Part shown: piece after piece, positions 24,205 through 32,096 of the stretch
Position numbering within the stretch: the stretch's first letter is position 1
Layout: every line of letters starts with the position of its first letter
Assembly (NCBI GenBank): GCA_934876235.1
Contig: CAKXKM010000013.1
Span: forward strand, 1-35,476
DNA length: 35,476 nt
Reading direction: 5' to 3'
Source of the DNA: Collinsella sp. AF02-46-1
Lineage (GTDB): Bacteria > Actinomycetota > Coriobacteriia > Coriobacteriales > Coriobacteriaceae
The notes under the pieces: model-generated
Seen by the model: only the letters and a program-made list of their open reading frames with translations
What the model was told of the DNA's origin: nothing
Databases searched by the model: none
Program-made: the position numbers and the translations under genes

Positions 24205-24307
24205 TCGCTCCCCCTTGGTCGCATGAACGTTGTCGGCGCCCATCATGCGGCCGAGGGGCAACTGGTGCAGACCAGATACGGCGTTGTTAAACGCTGCGTT
24301 GTCGAAT

Positions 24308-24355
24308 GGAAACGGTGCCGCAATCTTGGAAACGGCGCGGCAACGGGCGCGAAAC
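24308..24355. promoter_or_regulatory. Direct repeats upstream of amt
   Basis: GGAAACGGTGCCGCAA (24308-24323) and GGAAACGGCGCGGCAA (24328-24343) differ at two positions and are 20 bp apart. A third GAAAC is at 24351-24355, preceded by GCAAC six bases before, resembling a GTnAC-n6-GAAAC GlnR box. Confidence 0.35.
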
Positions 24356-24402
24356 GAACGGGAAATGTGCGAACGAGAAGGGCGCGCTTGGCCCCACTCT
24401 GG

Positions 24403-25422
24403 CTAGCGCCGGAACAGCTCGCGGGCTCGATCGCGGAGGTTGGTGGCTCGGATGACGCCCTCGTAGCGGTTGATGCGCAAGCGCGGGAAGGCATTGAAGA
24501 AGCGTAGGTCGCGGCGGCTGAGTGACACACTCGGCACCGGACGGCTCATGCGCTTGCCGGCAAGGCGACGACTGAGCGACGGACGCGGCATGCTCGGCGC
24601 GGCATCGGCCACGCGGCGGGCAGCGAGTGCCAGGCCGCGAGCACCATCCGCGATAAACGTCGGCATCGAAGCCTTCTCGCGCAGGGCATCGAGTGCCGCG
24701 TCGCCCAGCTCGGCCAGCCACGCGTTAACGGCACGGCTACGGATATGCGTCTGCGCCACCGAGTCAATCGTCGAATCGGGAATACGTTCGAGCATGGAGT
24801 CGGAGGCATCGGCAAGCGACTCATTGATGCGGTCAGCAAGGTCGGCGCGCACACGCTCAAGCTGATCGGACAGGCGGCGCCAGCTCGCCAACGAGCACAC
24901 CGCGTCGACCATCATCGCGACCGCGACGATAAAGGCGGACAGCCGCACAATCAGCACCGGCAGATGGCCAAGCAGCCCCAGCAATGCCGGCTCCACTAAA
25001 CGACAAATGCACAACGCACCCAAGCCAAACGCGCATGCCCAGTACAGACAGATGCGTCCGTGCAGGTTAAACGGCAGGTGCGAATAGTCCCAAAAGCGAG
25101 CGCCCGTTGTTTTTTCCAACAGTGCGCCGACGCTGTACTCAATCACGCTGCATACGAGCGCCGCGGCAACAAACTGGCTCGAGGCATCCGGAATCCCGCG
25201 CAGCAAAAGCCAGCAGGCTATACCGCCCACACCATAGATAGGGCAACACGGCCCCAGCAAAAAGCCACTGTTGGCAAATCGTCCGTGATTGAGCATGGCG
25301 CAGACCGTCGACTCCCACGCCCAGCCGCAAAACCCGTAGAAGGCAAACGAGAGCACTAGTGCCGAAAGCGGACAGGCGGCAAGCGTCGCGCCGTCAAATG
25401 CCATGTCGATCGCGGTCCCCAC
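24403..25422 (-). CDS. Membrane protein, putative ABC permease CmpB family
   Basis: 339-aa protein. The first 180 residues carry hydrophobic helices and the PF06541 (CmpB-like) pattern: FYGFCGWAWES, then FLLGPCCPIYGVGG, then LEKTTGARFWDYSHLPFNLHGRICL. The C-terminal 150 residues are basic and amphipathic, probably a cytoplasmic tail. The family was named as ABC permease but is uncharacterised and no ATPase is next to it. The start is GTG at 25420-25422, 3 bases after the upstream stop, so it is in an operon with the HD gene. ATG at 25402-25404 is an alternative. Confidence 0.85.
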   Translation of the reverse strand: MGTAIDMAFDGATLAACPLSALVLSFAFYGFCGWAWESTVCAMLNHGRFANSGFLLGPCCPIYGVGGIACWLLLRGIPDASSQFVAAALVCSVIEYSVGALLEKTTGARFWDYSHLPFNLHGRICLYWACAFGLGALCICRLVEPALLGLLGHLPVLIVRLSAFIVAVAMMVDAVCSLASWRRLSDQLERVRADLADRINESLADASDSMLERIPDSTIDSVAQTHIRSRAVNAWLAELGDAALDALREKASMPTFIADGARGLALAARRVADAAPSMPRPSLSRRLAGKRMSRPVPSVSLSRRDLRFFNAFPRLRINRYEGVIRATNLRDRARELFRR

Positions 25423-25425
25423 CGT

Positions 25426-25962
25426 CTACCCTCTCCTCTTTTCGCTCGATTCGCTGCTCACGCCATCGTCCGGCTCGTCCTTGCGCCGCAGACGACCGGT
25501 GACCGTCTCGCGCAGCGCGCACCATTTGTCTGCCAAACACACAATCCATGCCTCACGACACGTCGGCGGCACCGGCACCAGCGGAAACATATGCCGCACG
25601 ATAATATTCCGCTCGCGCGACGTCAGCTCAAAATCCTCCTCCGCACGTGCCAGGGCAAAATACGGATGCCGAAATCCATGCAGTCGATGGCTCGGATCGG
25701 GATCGTGCCAATCGTAGAGAAAGTAATCGTGTAACAGGGCGCCGCGCAGCAGCGAGGCGCGGTCGACCGAAATGCCAGCACGGCCCAAGCGTTCGGCAAC
25801 GGACAGGCTTGTCCGCGCCACCGAGGTCACATGCGTATACACCGTCACATCGCCATGCTGGATAAACTCGCGCGTCAGGTCCAAACGGCCCGCATGGGCC
25901 AGCTGACGGGCGGCATCGTCGACCTCGCGCGCGATGCTCTCGGCACGAACGGTTTCGGACAT
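25426..25962 (-). CDS. HD-domain phosphohydrolase-like protein
   Basis: 178-aa protein with an HD metal-binding core: His in the first helix (VYTHVTSVARTS), the HD pair in LLHDYFLYDWHD near residues 78-79, the downstream His in RHPYFA and RHMFPLVP, and the last Asp in CLADKWCALRE. HD enzymes hydrolyse phosphate monoesters or nucleotides; substrate unknown. A strong GGAAGGAGG lies upstream of the ATG at 25960-25962. It heads a two-gene operon with the CmpB-like gene and is divergent from the DXS-like gene. A palindromic site lies between them. Confidence 0.88.
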   Translation of the reverse strand: MSETVRAESIAREVDDAARQLAHAGRLDLTREFIQHGDVTVYTHVTSVARTSLSVAERLGRAGISVDRASLLRGALLHDYFLYDWHDPDPSHRLHGFRHPYFALARAEEDFELTSRERNIIVRHMFPLVPVPPTCREAWIVCLADKWCALRETVTGRLRRKDEPDDGVSSESSEKRRG

Positions 25963-26048
25963 GCGGCCTCCTTCCAGCGGCTCTCGACGGCAAGCCACAG
26001 CCTGCACGCAATGAATAAAATCACCATGGAACTTATCAGTATGGCATC

Positions 26049-26066
26049 GGGCAAAACGTTTTGCCC
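26049..26066. promoter_or_regulatory. 18-bp perfect palindrome, LacI/PurR-type candidate operator
   Basis: GGGCAAAACGTTTTGCCC lies in the divergent gap between the HD operon and the DXS-like gene. The AACGTT centre with flanking GC is typical of LacI-family operators. CGCCA-gt-TGGCG follows directly at 26067-26078. Confidence 0.5.
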
Positions 26067-26190
26067 CGCCAGTTGGCGAATTACCGCGCCGCCGTCACAT
26101 ATCAAACGCCAAAATGTGCGAGACTGTCTTGTGCAATTGTGCCGGCCGAGGGAGCGCCGGCGCTCGATTCGCATGGAGTAACCCACAACG

Positions 26191-27972
26191 ATGCTGCTTA
26201 CGCAAACGACAACGCCCGAGGACGTCAAGGCTCTCGACCGCGCCGAGCTTCCGCTGCTCTGCGGCGAGATCCGCCAGGCAATCCTCGAAAGCTCCGCTGC
26301 TGTCGGCGGACACGTTGCCCCCAACCTGGGCGTCGTCGAGCTTACGGTCGCGCTCCATCGCGTGTTTAACTCCCCCATCGACAAAATTGTCTTTGACGTT
26401 TCGCACCAGACCTACGCCCACAAGGCGCTGACTGGGCGCGCGTATACCTATATCGACCCGGAACGCTACGTCGTGGCTTATTGCTTTGCCAATCCCGACG
26501 TGTCCGAAAATGACCTGTTCGCCATGGGCCACACCTCGACCTCGGTGAGCTTGGGCTGCGGCCTCGCACACGCGCGCGACCTGGCGGGCGATGCGTACAA
26601 CGTCATCACCATCATTGGCGACGGCTCGCTTTCGGGCGGCCTGGCGTTTGAGGGCTTTAACAATGCCGCCGATCTCGACAGCAACCTGATCATCATCGTC
26701 AACGATAACGACCAGTCCATTGCCGAGAACCATGGCGGCCTGTATCGCAATCTGGCCGAGCTACGCGCCAGCAACGGCACCTGTGAGCGCAACGTTTTCC
26801 GCGCGATGGGGCTCGACTACCGCTATCTGGACACCGGTAACGATGTATTGGCCCTCGTCGACGCGCTGCAGGAACTGCGCGATATCGATCATCCCATCGT
26901 GCTGCACGTCTCCACCGCAAAGGGCAAGGGCTTTGAACCAGCCCAGAGCGACCCCGAGCGCTGGCACCACGTGGGTCCGTTTGACATGGCAACTGGGCGC
27001 AAACTCTGCCCGGGTCATCCGAGCGAGCCCGCACCGCGCACCTATGCCGACATTACGGGCGAGGCCCTGAGCGCTGCCATAGAGCGCGATCCGCAGGTTG
27101 TGGGCATCACGGCCGCCACGCCCTACATCATGGGCTTTACGCCCGAGCTTCGCGCCGCGGCAGGCAAGCAGTTTGTCGACGTGGGCATTGCCGAAGAGCA
27201 CGCCGTCACCTTTGCCACCGCGCTCGCCCGCTCGGGTGCCAAGCCGGTCTTTGGCGTGTACGGTACGTTCTTGCAGCGTGCCTACGACGAACTGTGGCAC
27301 GACCTGTGCCTCAACGACGCCCCGGCGACCATCCTGGTATTTGGCGCGTCGATCTTTGGCACCACATCCGAGACGCATCTTTCGTTCTTTGATATTTCCA
27401 TGCTGGGCGGTCTTCCCAACATGCACTACTTGGCGCCGGCCTGCATGGAGGAATATCTGTCCATGCTGAGCTGGTCGCTCGATCACCGCGAGCATCCCGT
27501 GGCGATTCGCGTGCCGGGCATTGGCTTGGTAAGCCGCCCCGACTTGGCGCCTGCCGAGGACGCCGATTACGGCGCCGTTCGTTACAACGTGGTGCGCCAG
27601 GGTCGCGACGTGGCCGTGCTCGCGCTCGGCGATTTCTTTGAGCTGGGCGAGCGCGTGGCAAACCGCTTGGCTGCCGAGTACGGCATCGAGGCCACGCTCG
27701 TCAACCCGCGCTATGCAACTGAGCTCGACCGCGAGTTCCTCGACAGCCTCGCCGCCGAGCATCGCGTTGTCGTCACCCTCGAGGACGGCATCTTGGACGG
27801 CGGCTGGGGCGAGCGCGTGGCGTGCTACCTGGCCTGCACACCGCTGCGCACGCGCACCTTCGGCATCGCCAAGGGCTTCCCCGACCGCTACAACCCCAAC
27901 GAGCTGCTCGCTCAGAACGGCATGACGGTCGAGAACATGGCCGCCGAAGCTATAAGGCTACTCAATGAGTAA
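26191..27972 (+). CDS. DXS-like thiamine-diphosphate enzyme
   Basis: 593-aa protein aligned by eye with 1-deoxy-D-xylulose-5-phosphate synthase. ThDP motif GDGSLSGG is near residue 143 with NDNDQSI, GHTSTSVS is near 110, and the catalytic Glu is in GIAEEHAV near 333-340. Several DXS hallmarks differ: GGHVAPNLG in place of GGHFGSSLG, DVSHQTYAHK in place of DVGHQAYPHK, and at 384-401 FGASIFGTTSETHLSFFD replaces DRAGLVGxDGxTHxGxFD, losing an Arg and an Asp that contact substrate. It may be a paralogue with another acceptor. A GGAG lies 12 bases before the ATG. It is a lone gene with a terminator directly after it. Confidence 0.85.
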   Translation: MLLTQTTTPEDVKALDRAELPLLCGEIRQAILESSAAVGGHVAPNLGVVELTVALHRVFNSPIDKIVFDVSHQTYAHKALTGRAYTYIDPERYVVAYCFANPDVSENDLFAMGHTSTSVSLGCGLAHARDLAGDAYNVITIIGDGSLSGGLAFEGFNNAADLDSNLIIIVNDNDQSIAENHGGLYRNLAELRASNGTCERNVFRAMGLDYRYLDTGNDVLALVDALQELRDIDHPIVLHVSTAKGKGFEPAQSDPERWHHVGPFDMATGRKLCPGHPSEPAPRTYADITGEALSAAIERDPQVVGITAATPYIMGFTPELRAAAGKQFVDVGIAEEHAVTFATALARSGAKPVFGVYGTFLQRAYDELWHDLCLNDAPATILVFGASIFGTTSETHLSFFDISMLGGLPNMHYLAPACMEEYLSMLSWSLDHREHPVAIRVPGIGLVSRPDLAPAEDADYGAVRYNVVRQGRDVAVLALGDFFELGERVANRLAAEYGIEATLVNPRYATELDREFLDSLAAEHRVVVTLEDGILDGGWGERVACYLACTPLRTRTFGIAKGFPDRYNPNELLAQNGMTVENMAAEAIRLLNE

Positions 27973-28014
27973 AAAACCTCCGCAAGGGAAGCACCCCTGC
28001 GGAGGTTTTTATTT
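27973..28014 (+). terminator. Terminator after DXS-like gene
   Basis: AAAACCTCCGCA (27973-27984) pairs with TGCGGAGGTTTT (27998-28009), followed by further T. It starts at the stop codon. Confidence 0.88.
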
Positions 28015-28028
28015 TCGCGACGCGATTA

Positions 28029-28244
28029 TCTCAATCTGTAACATCTATGGCCCGAATTCTCGTCTACCTGTTACAGATTGAGACAAACCGTCTTTGCCCC
28101 TGACCTTTGTCTCAATCTGTAACAGATAGAGACCTTTTGGCCGTCTAACTGTTACAGATCGAGACATTCGAATTCCCCTGAAGAGAAAATCTCAATCTGT
28201 AACAGTTACTCGGCAAAAATGGCTGCAGATGTTACAGATCGAGA
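28029..28244. repeat. Six-copy alternating-orientation repeat array, 40-bp period
   Basis: The 15-mer TCTCAATCTGTAACA occurs at 28029, 28110 and 28190 on the plus strand. Its reverse complement (two copies with one change, TGTTACAGATCGAGA) occurs at 28069, 28150 and 28230. Start-to-start distances are 40, 41, 40, 40 and 40. Spacers of 25, 26, 25, 25 and 25 bases are unrelated in sequence. Adjacent copies could pair as stem-loops. No gene lies inside it; gene-free stretch 27973-28622. Confidence 0.9.
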
Positions 28245-28277
28245 CAAAACAGCGAGGCAGGCAGCTACATCTGCAAG

Positions 28278-28314
28278 AACCGCCACAAAGGTGCCTGTCC
28301 CCTTTGTGGCGGTT
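28278..28314. repeat. REP-like hairpin, copy 5
   Basis: Perfect 14-bp arms AACCGCCACAAAGG (28278-28291) and CCTTTGTGGCGGTT (28301-28314) around TGCCTGTCC. It matches the copy at 2906-2942 with a compensated base-pair change. Confidence 0.8.
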
Positions 28315-28470
28315 TTAGGTCATGGTCGGCGCGAAAAACGAATAACCGTTCATACGCGATCTCCTTACTTATATATGCGTCGCGTTGCCGCCATTATAGC
28401 GACCGCTGCGAGCGACCACGCCGTCCGCAAAGCGCTTTCTCAGCTGTAATAACTGACGTTTGCCCAGATA

Positions 28471-28506
28471 AAACCTGCCAAAATTAACCTGTCCCTTTTT
28501 GGTAGG
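28471..28506. repeat. REP-like hairpin, copy 6
   Basis: CCTGCCAAAA (28474-28483) pairs with TTTTGGTAGG (28497-28506), one G-T pair, around TTAACCTGTCCCT. It is almost the reverse complement of the 2826-2864 copy. Confidence 0.75.
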
Positions 28507-28549
28507 AAGAATTACCCATAAGGTAAGTATGTTTCTGAGTTATTTCGTG

Positions 28550-28579
28550 TTGACCCGTCTGAGCGGGATAGGGTATAAC
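28550..28579 (+). promoter_or_regulatory. Sigma-70-type promoter of the amino-acid ABC operon
   Basis: TTGACC (28550-28555), an 18-base spacer, and TATAAC (28574-28579), 43 bases before the start codon at 28623. It is the clearest promoter in the window. Confidence 0.75.
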
Positions 28580-28622
28580 TCTACTCAACCGCTAGGGATT
28601 TTATTGAGAAAGGTGTTCTACC

Positions 28623-29615
28623 ATGAGCAAGAACCTCTCCCAGCAGGTCGTTCTCGACCGCCGCGGCTTTGTCGCCGCCACCTTCGCAACCGTCGCCGGC
28701 CTTGGTCTTGCCGGCTGCTCTGACACCAGCGCCGAGGCCGACAAGGGCTCCGCCGCCTCCTCCAAGAGCTCCGAGGATACCGAGGCTTCCACCACGCTCG
28801 ACGCCAAGGCATTCGACAAGCTCGTCGACAACGGCCCCAAGGCCGATGACGATGCCATCGCCGCCAGCACCTGGGCCACGGCCGTCAAGGACGCCGGCGT
28901 CTTTAAGATCGGTGGCGTTCAGACCTCCACGCTCTTCTCCCTCCTCAACGAGAAAGACGGTCAGACCCGCGGCTTCGATGCCGGTATCGCACAGCTCCTG
29001 TCCAACTACATTCTGGGCGAGAACAAGGTCGAGATCACGCAGGTGACCTCGGACACGCGCGAGTCCGTCCTGCAGAACGGCCAGGTCGACGCCGTCTTTG
29101 CCACCTACACCATCACTGACGAGCGCAAGAAGCTCGTCTCCTTTGCCGGTCCCTATTACTACACGCAGCAGGCCATCCTGGTGCTCGCCGATAACGACAA
29201 CATCAAGAGCGTCGACGACCTGGCCGACAAGAACGTCGCCGTCCAGTCCGGCTCCAACGGCCCCGCCATCCTGGAGGAGTTCGCCCCCAAGGCCAGCCAG
29301 CAGGAGTTCAAGACCGACGAGGAGGCCCGCCAGGCACTCCAGCAGGGCCGTGTTGATGCCTACGTCATCGATAACAACATGCAGCAGAGCGCCCTGGTCC
29401 GCGAGCCCGGTAAGTACAAGATCGCCGGCAAGCCCTTCGGCAGCAAGGAGCCCTATGGTATCGGCCTGCCGCTCGATTCCGACGGCGTCGCCTTTGTCAA
29501 CGACTTCCTTAAGAAGATCGAGGACGACGGCACCTGGACCGAGCTGTGGCAGATCTGCATCGGTGACCGTACGGGCGACACCAATGTTCCCGAGCTGCCC
29601 GAGATCGGCGCCTAG
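28623..29615 (+). CDS. Amino-acid ABC transporter substrate-binding lipoprotein (glutamate type)
   Basis: 330-aa lipoprotein with a twin-arginine start (DRRGFVAATF, residues 12-21) and lipobox LAGC, modified Cys32. A Ser/Asp/Ala-rich linker follows to about residue 60, then a family 3 solute-binding fold (GFDAGIAQLL, then DAVFATYTITDERK, LVSFAGPYYYTQQAIL, VQSGSNGP). It binds a polar amino acid, most likely glutamate or aspartate by its permease and ATPase partners. The fold is probably exported folded, by Tat, and lipidated by Lgt. AAAGGTG lies before the ATG. It opens an operon of five genes. Confidence 0.9.
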   Translation: MSKNLSQQVVLDRRGFVAATFATVAGLGLAGCSDTSAEADKGSAASSKSSEDTEASTTLDAKAFDKLVDNGPKADDDAIAASTWATAVKDAGVFKIGGVQTSTLFSLLNEKDGQTRGFDAGIAQLLSNYILGENKVEITQVTSDTRESVLQNGQVDAVFATYTITDERKKLVSFAGPYYYTQQAILVLADNDNIKSVDDLADKNVAVQSGSNGPAILEEFAPKASQQEFKTDEEARQALQQGRVDAYVIDNNMQQSALVREPGKYKIAGKPFGSKEPYGIGLPLDSDGVAFVNDFLKKIEDDGTWTELWQICIGDRTGDTNVPELPEIGA

Positions 29616-29703
29616 GCAGCGAGCCTGGTAACGACCGCAACGAAACCATACGGAAACGCATGATGCGCTTTATTGCGGTAAACTGTTTCCTCACTGAGTT
29701 GTC

Positions 29704-29734
29704 GGGGCTTCCGTACACACGGGAGCCCCTTTCC
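29704..29734 (+). terminator. Attenuator hairpin between binding protein and permeases
   Basis: GGGGCTTCCGT (29704-29714) pairs with ACGGGAGCCCC (29719-29729), with one G-T pair, and TTTCC follows. The weak T tract suggests partial read-through, which gives more binding protein than permease. Confidence 0.6.
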
Positions 29735-29753
29735 TTACCGGCGGGAGGTCCGC

Positions 29754-30413
29754 ATGAGTCTCTCCGAGCTCTGGTCGCTCTATGGCCAGAACTATATCGA
29801 CGCGCTGCTAGCAACCTGGGGCATGACGCTTGAGTCGTTTGCCATCGCCATGGTGCTGGCCGTCGCCGTCACCGTGATGCGCGTGTCGCCGCTCAAGCCG
29901 CTGCGCGTCTTTGGCGACCTGTATGTTCAGGTCTTCCGTAACATCCCCGGCATCGCGCTACTCATCATCGTCGTCTATGCGCTGCCGCCGCTCAAGGTCG
30001 TCCTGCCCTACCGCACCTGCGTCATCGTCGCCACAGTGCTCTTGGGTTCTGCCTTTGGCTCCGAGAACTTTATGAGCGGCATCAACACCGTCGGTGTCGG
30101 CCAGGTGGAAGCCGCCCGCTCGCTGGGCATGAGCTTCAGCCGCATCCTCGCCAAGATCGTGATTCCGCAGGCGCTGCGCTCGAGCGTGTTGCCCATGACC
30201 AACCTCTTTATCGCGGTCATGCTCACCACTGCGCTCGGCAGTCAGGTACCGCTTAAACCGCAGGAGCTCACCGGCGTGGTGAGCTACATCAACACGCGCT
30301 CGCTCGGCGGCGTCGCCGCGTTCTTTATCTCGGCACTCGGCTACCTGGGCACGGCCTTTGTGGTGAGCCACATTGGCAACTATATCGATAAGAAGGTGAG
30401 GATCCTCCGATGA
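29754..30413 (+). CDS. Amino-acid ABC permease 1 (GluC type)
   Basis: 219-aa polar amino-acid permease of the HisMQ/GlnP family with about five helices and the EAA loop GVGQVEAARSLGMSFSRILA, the ATPase contact. GGGAGG lies before the ATG. It ends ATGA-overlapped with permease 2, and pairs with it as a heterodimeric channel. Confidence 0.93.
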   Translation: MSLSELWSLYGQNYIDALLATWGMTLESFAIAMVLAVAVTVMRVSPLKPLRVFGDLYVQVFRNIPGIALLIIVVYALPPLKVVLPYRTCVIVATVLLGSAFGSENFMSGINTVGVGQVEAARSLGMSFSRILAKIVIPQALRSSVLPMTNLFIAVMLTTALGSQVPLKPQELTGVVSYINTRSLGGVAAFFISALGYLGTAFVVSHIGNYIDKKVRILR

Positions 30414-31243
30414 GCAAACATTCCTCCCCTGCACTTACCATGCGCGATGCGCTCTACGAGGCTCCCGGCCCCAAGATGCGCGCCAAGATTCGCATCGGCA
30501 CCGTCATCTCGCTTGTTGCCGTCGCCGCGCTCGTTGTCCTCGTGCTGCAGCGCTTTTATGTGACCGGTCAGCTTTCGGTCCACTATTGGTATTTCTTTAC
30601 GCACCTCACTACCTGGAAGTTCTTACTTGCCGGTTTTGAGGGCACGGTAAAGGTCGCGCTCACCGCCGGCGCTATCGCGCTGGTACTGGGTCTGGCCCTC
30701 ATGCTCGGCCGCACCAGCGACATTAAGCCGCTCCAGCTGGTTTGCCGCGTGCTCACCGATTTCTTCCGCGGCGTACCGAGCCTGCTGTTCATCTACTTCT
30801 TCTTTTTGGTGCTGCCCCAGTACAAGATCGCACTGCCGTCGTTTTGGATGCTCACGCTGCCTGTCGCGCTCGCTGCGGCCGGCGTGCTGGCCGAGATCTT
30901 CCGCGCCGGCGTCAACGCCGTGCCGCGCGGCCAGGTCGAAGCCGCCCAGGCACTCGGTCTCTCCAAGGCTAAAATCACCTTTAAAATCGTATTGCCGCAG
31001 GCTATTCGGTTTATCATTCCGTCGTTGATTTCGCAGCTTGTGGTCGTAGTCAAAGACACCACCGTCGCCTATGTGGTGAGCTACCCCGACCTCATGCAAA
31101 ATGCCCGCGTGCTCATTACCAACTACGACGCCCTCGTGTCGGTCTACCTGGTTATCGCGGTCATCTACATCCTCATCAACGTCGCGATTAACAAGGCCGC
31201 TGTCTACGTTTCGCACAAGACCGGCGCGGCCATCATCCGCTAA
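30410..31243 (+). CDS. Amino-acid ABC permease 2 (GluD type)
   Basis: 277-aa partner permease, with about five helices, a longer N-terminal cytoplasmic extension (40 residues) and the EAA loop RGQVEAAQALGLSKAKITF. The start overlaps the permease 1 stop (ATGA), so the two are translationally coupled. It is followed after 36 bases by the ATPase gene. Confidence 0.93.
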   Translation: MSKHSSPALTMRDALYEAPGPKMRAKIRIGTVISLVAVAALVVLVLQRFYVTGQLSVHYWYFFTHLTTWKFLLAGFEGTVKVALTAGAIALVLGLALMLGRTSDIKPLQLVCRVLTDFFRGVPSLLFIYFFFLVLPQYKIALPSFWMLTLPVALAAAGVLAEIFRAGVNAVPRGQVEAAQALGLSKAKITFKIVLPQAIRFIIPSLISQLVVVVKDTTVAYVVSYPDLMQNARVLITNYDALVSVYLVIAVIYILINVAINKAAVYVSHKTGAAIIR

Positions 31244-31279
31244 CGCTTTACCATTTCGAGTCATAAGGAGTCGAGCACC

Positions 31280-32044
<765 letters not shown>

Positions 32045-32096
32045 CCCAATTGCCATATCTGCTCGCCATGACCATCCAAACTCGAAAGCAACACCT

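Noticed and set aside
24205..24402. Riboswitch in the amt leader
   Set aside because: I could not make a known riboswitch fold; only direct repeats and short palindromes are visible.
24287..24721. 144-codon frame upstream of amt
   Set aside because: Overlaps the end of the CmpB-like gene in another frame; Arg/Pro/Ser-rich shadow.
28029..28244. CRISPR array
   Set aside because: The repeats are only 15 bp, strictly alternate in orientation and have 25-base spacers; no cas gene is in the window. A true CRISPR keeps one orientation.
28219..28449. Small plus-strand open frame of 76 codons
   Set aside because: It runs through the repeat array and a hairpin, has no SD and no coherent protein features.
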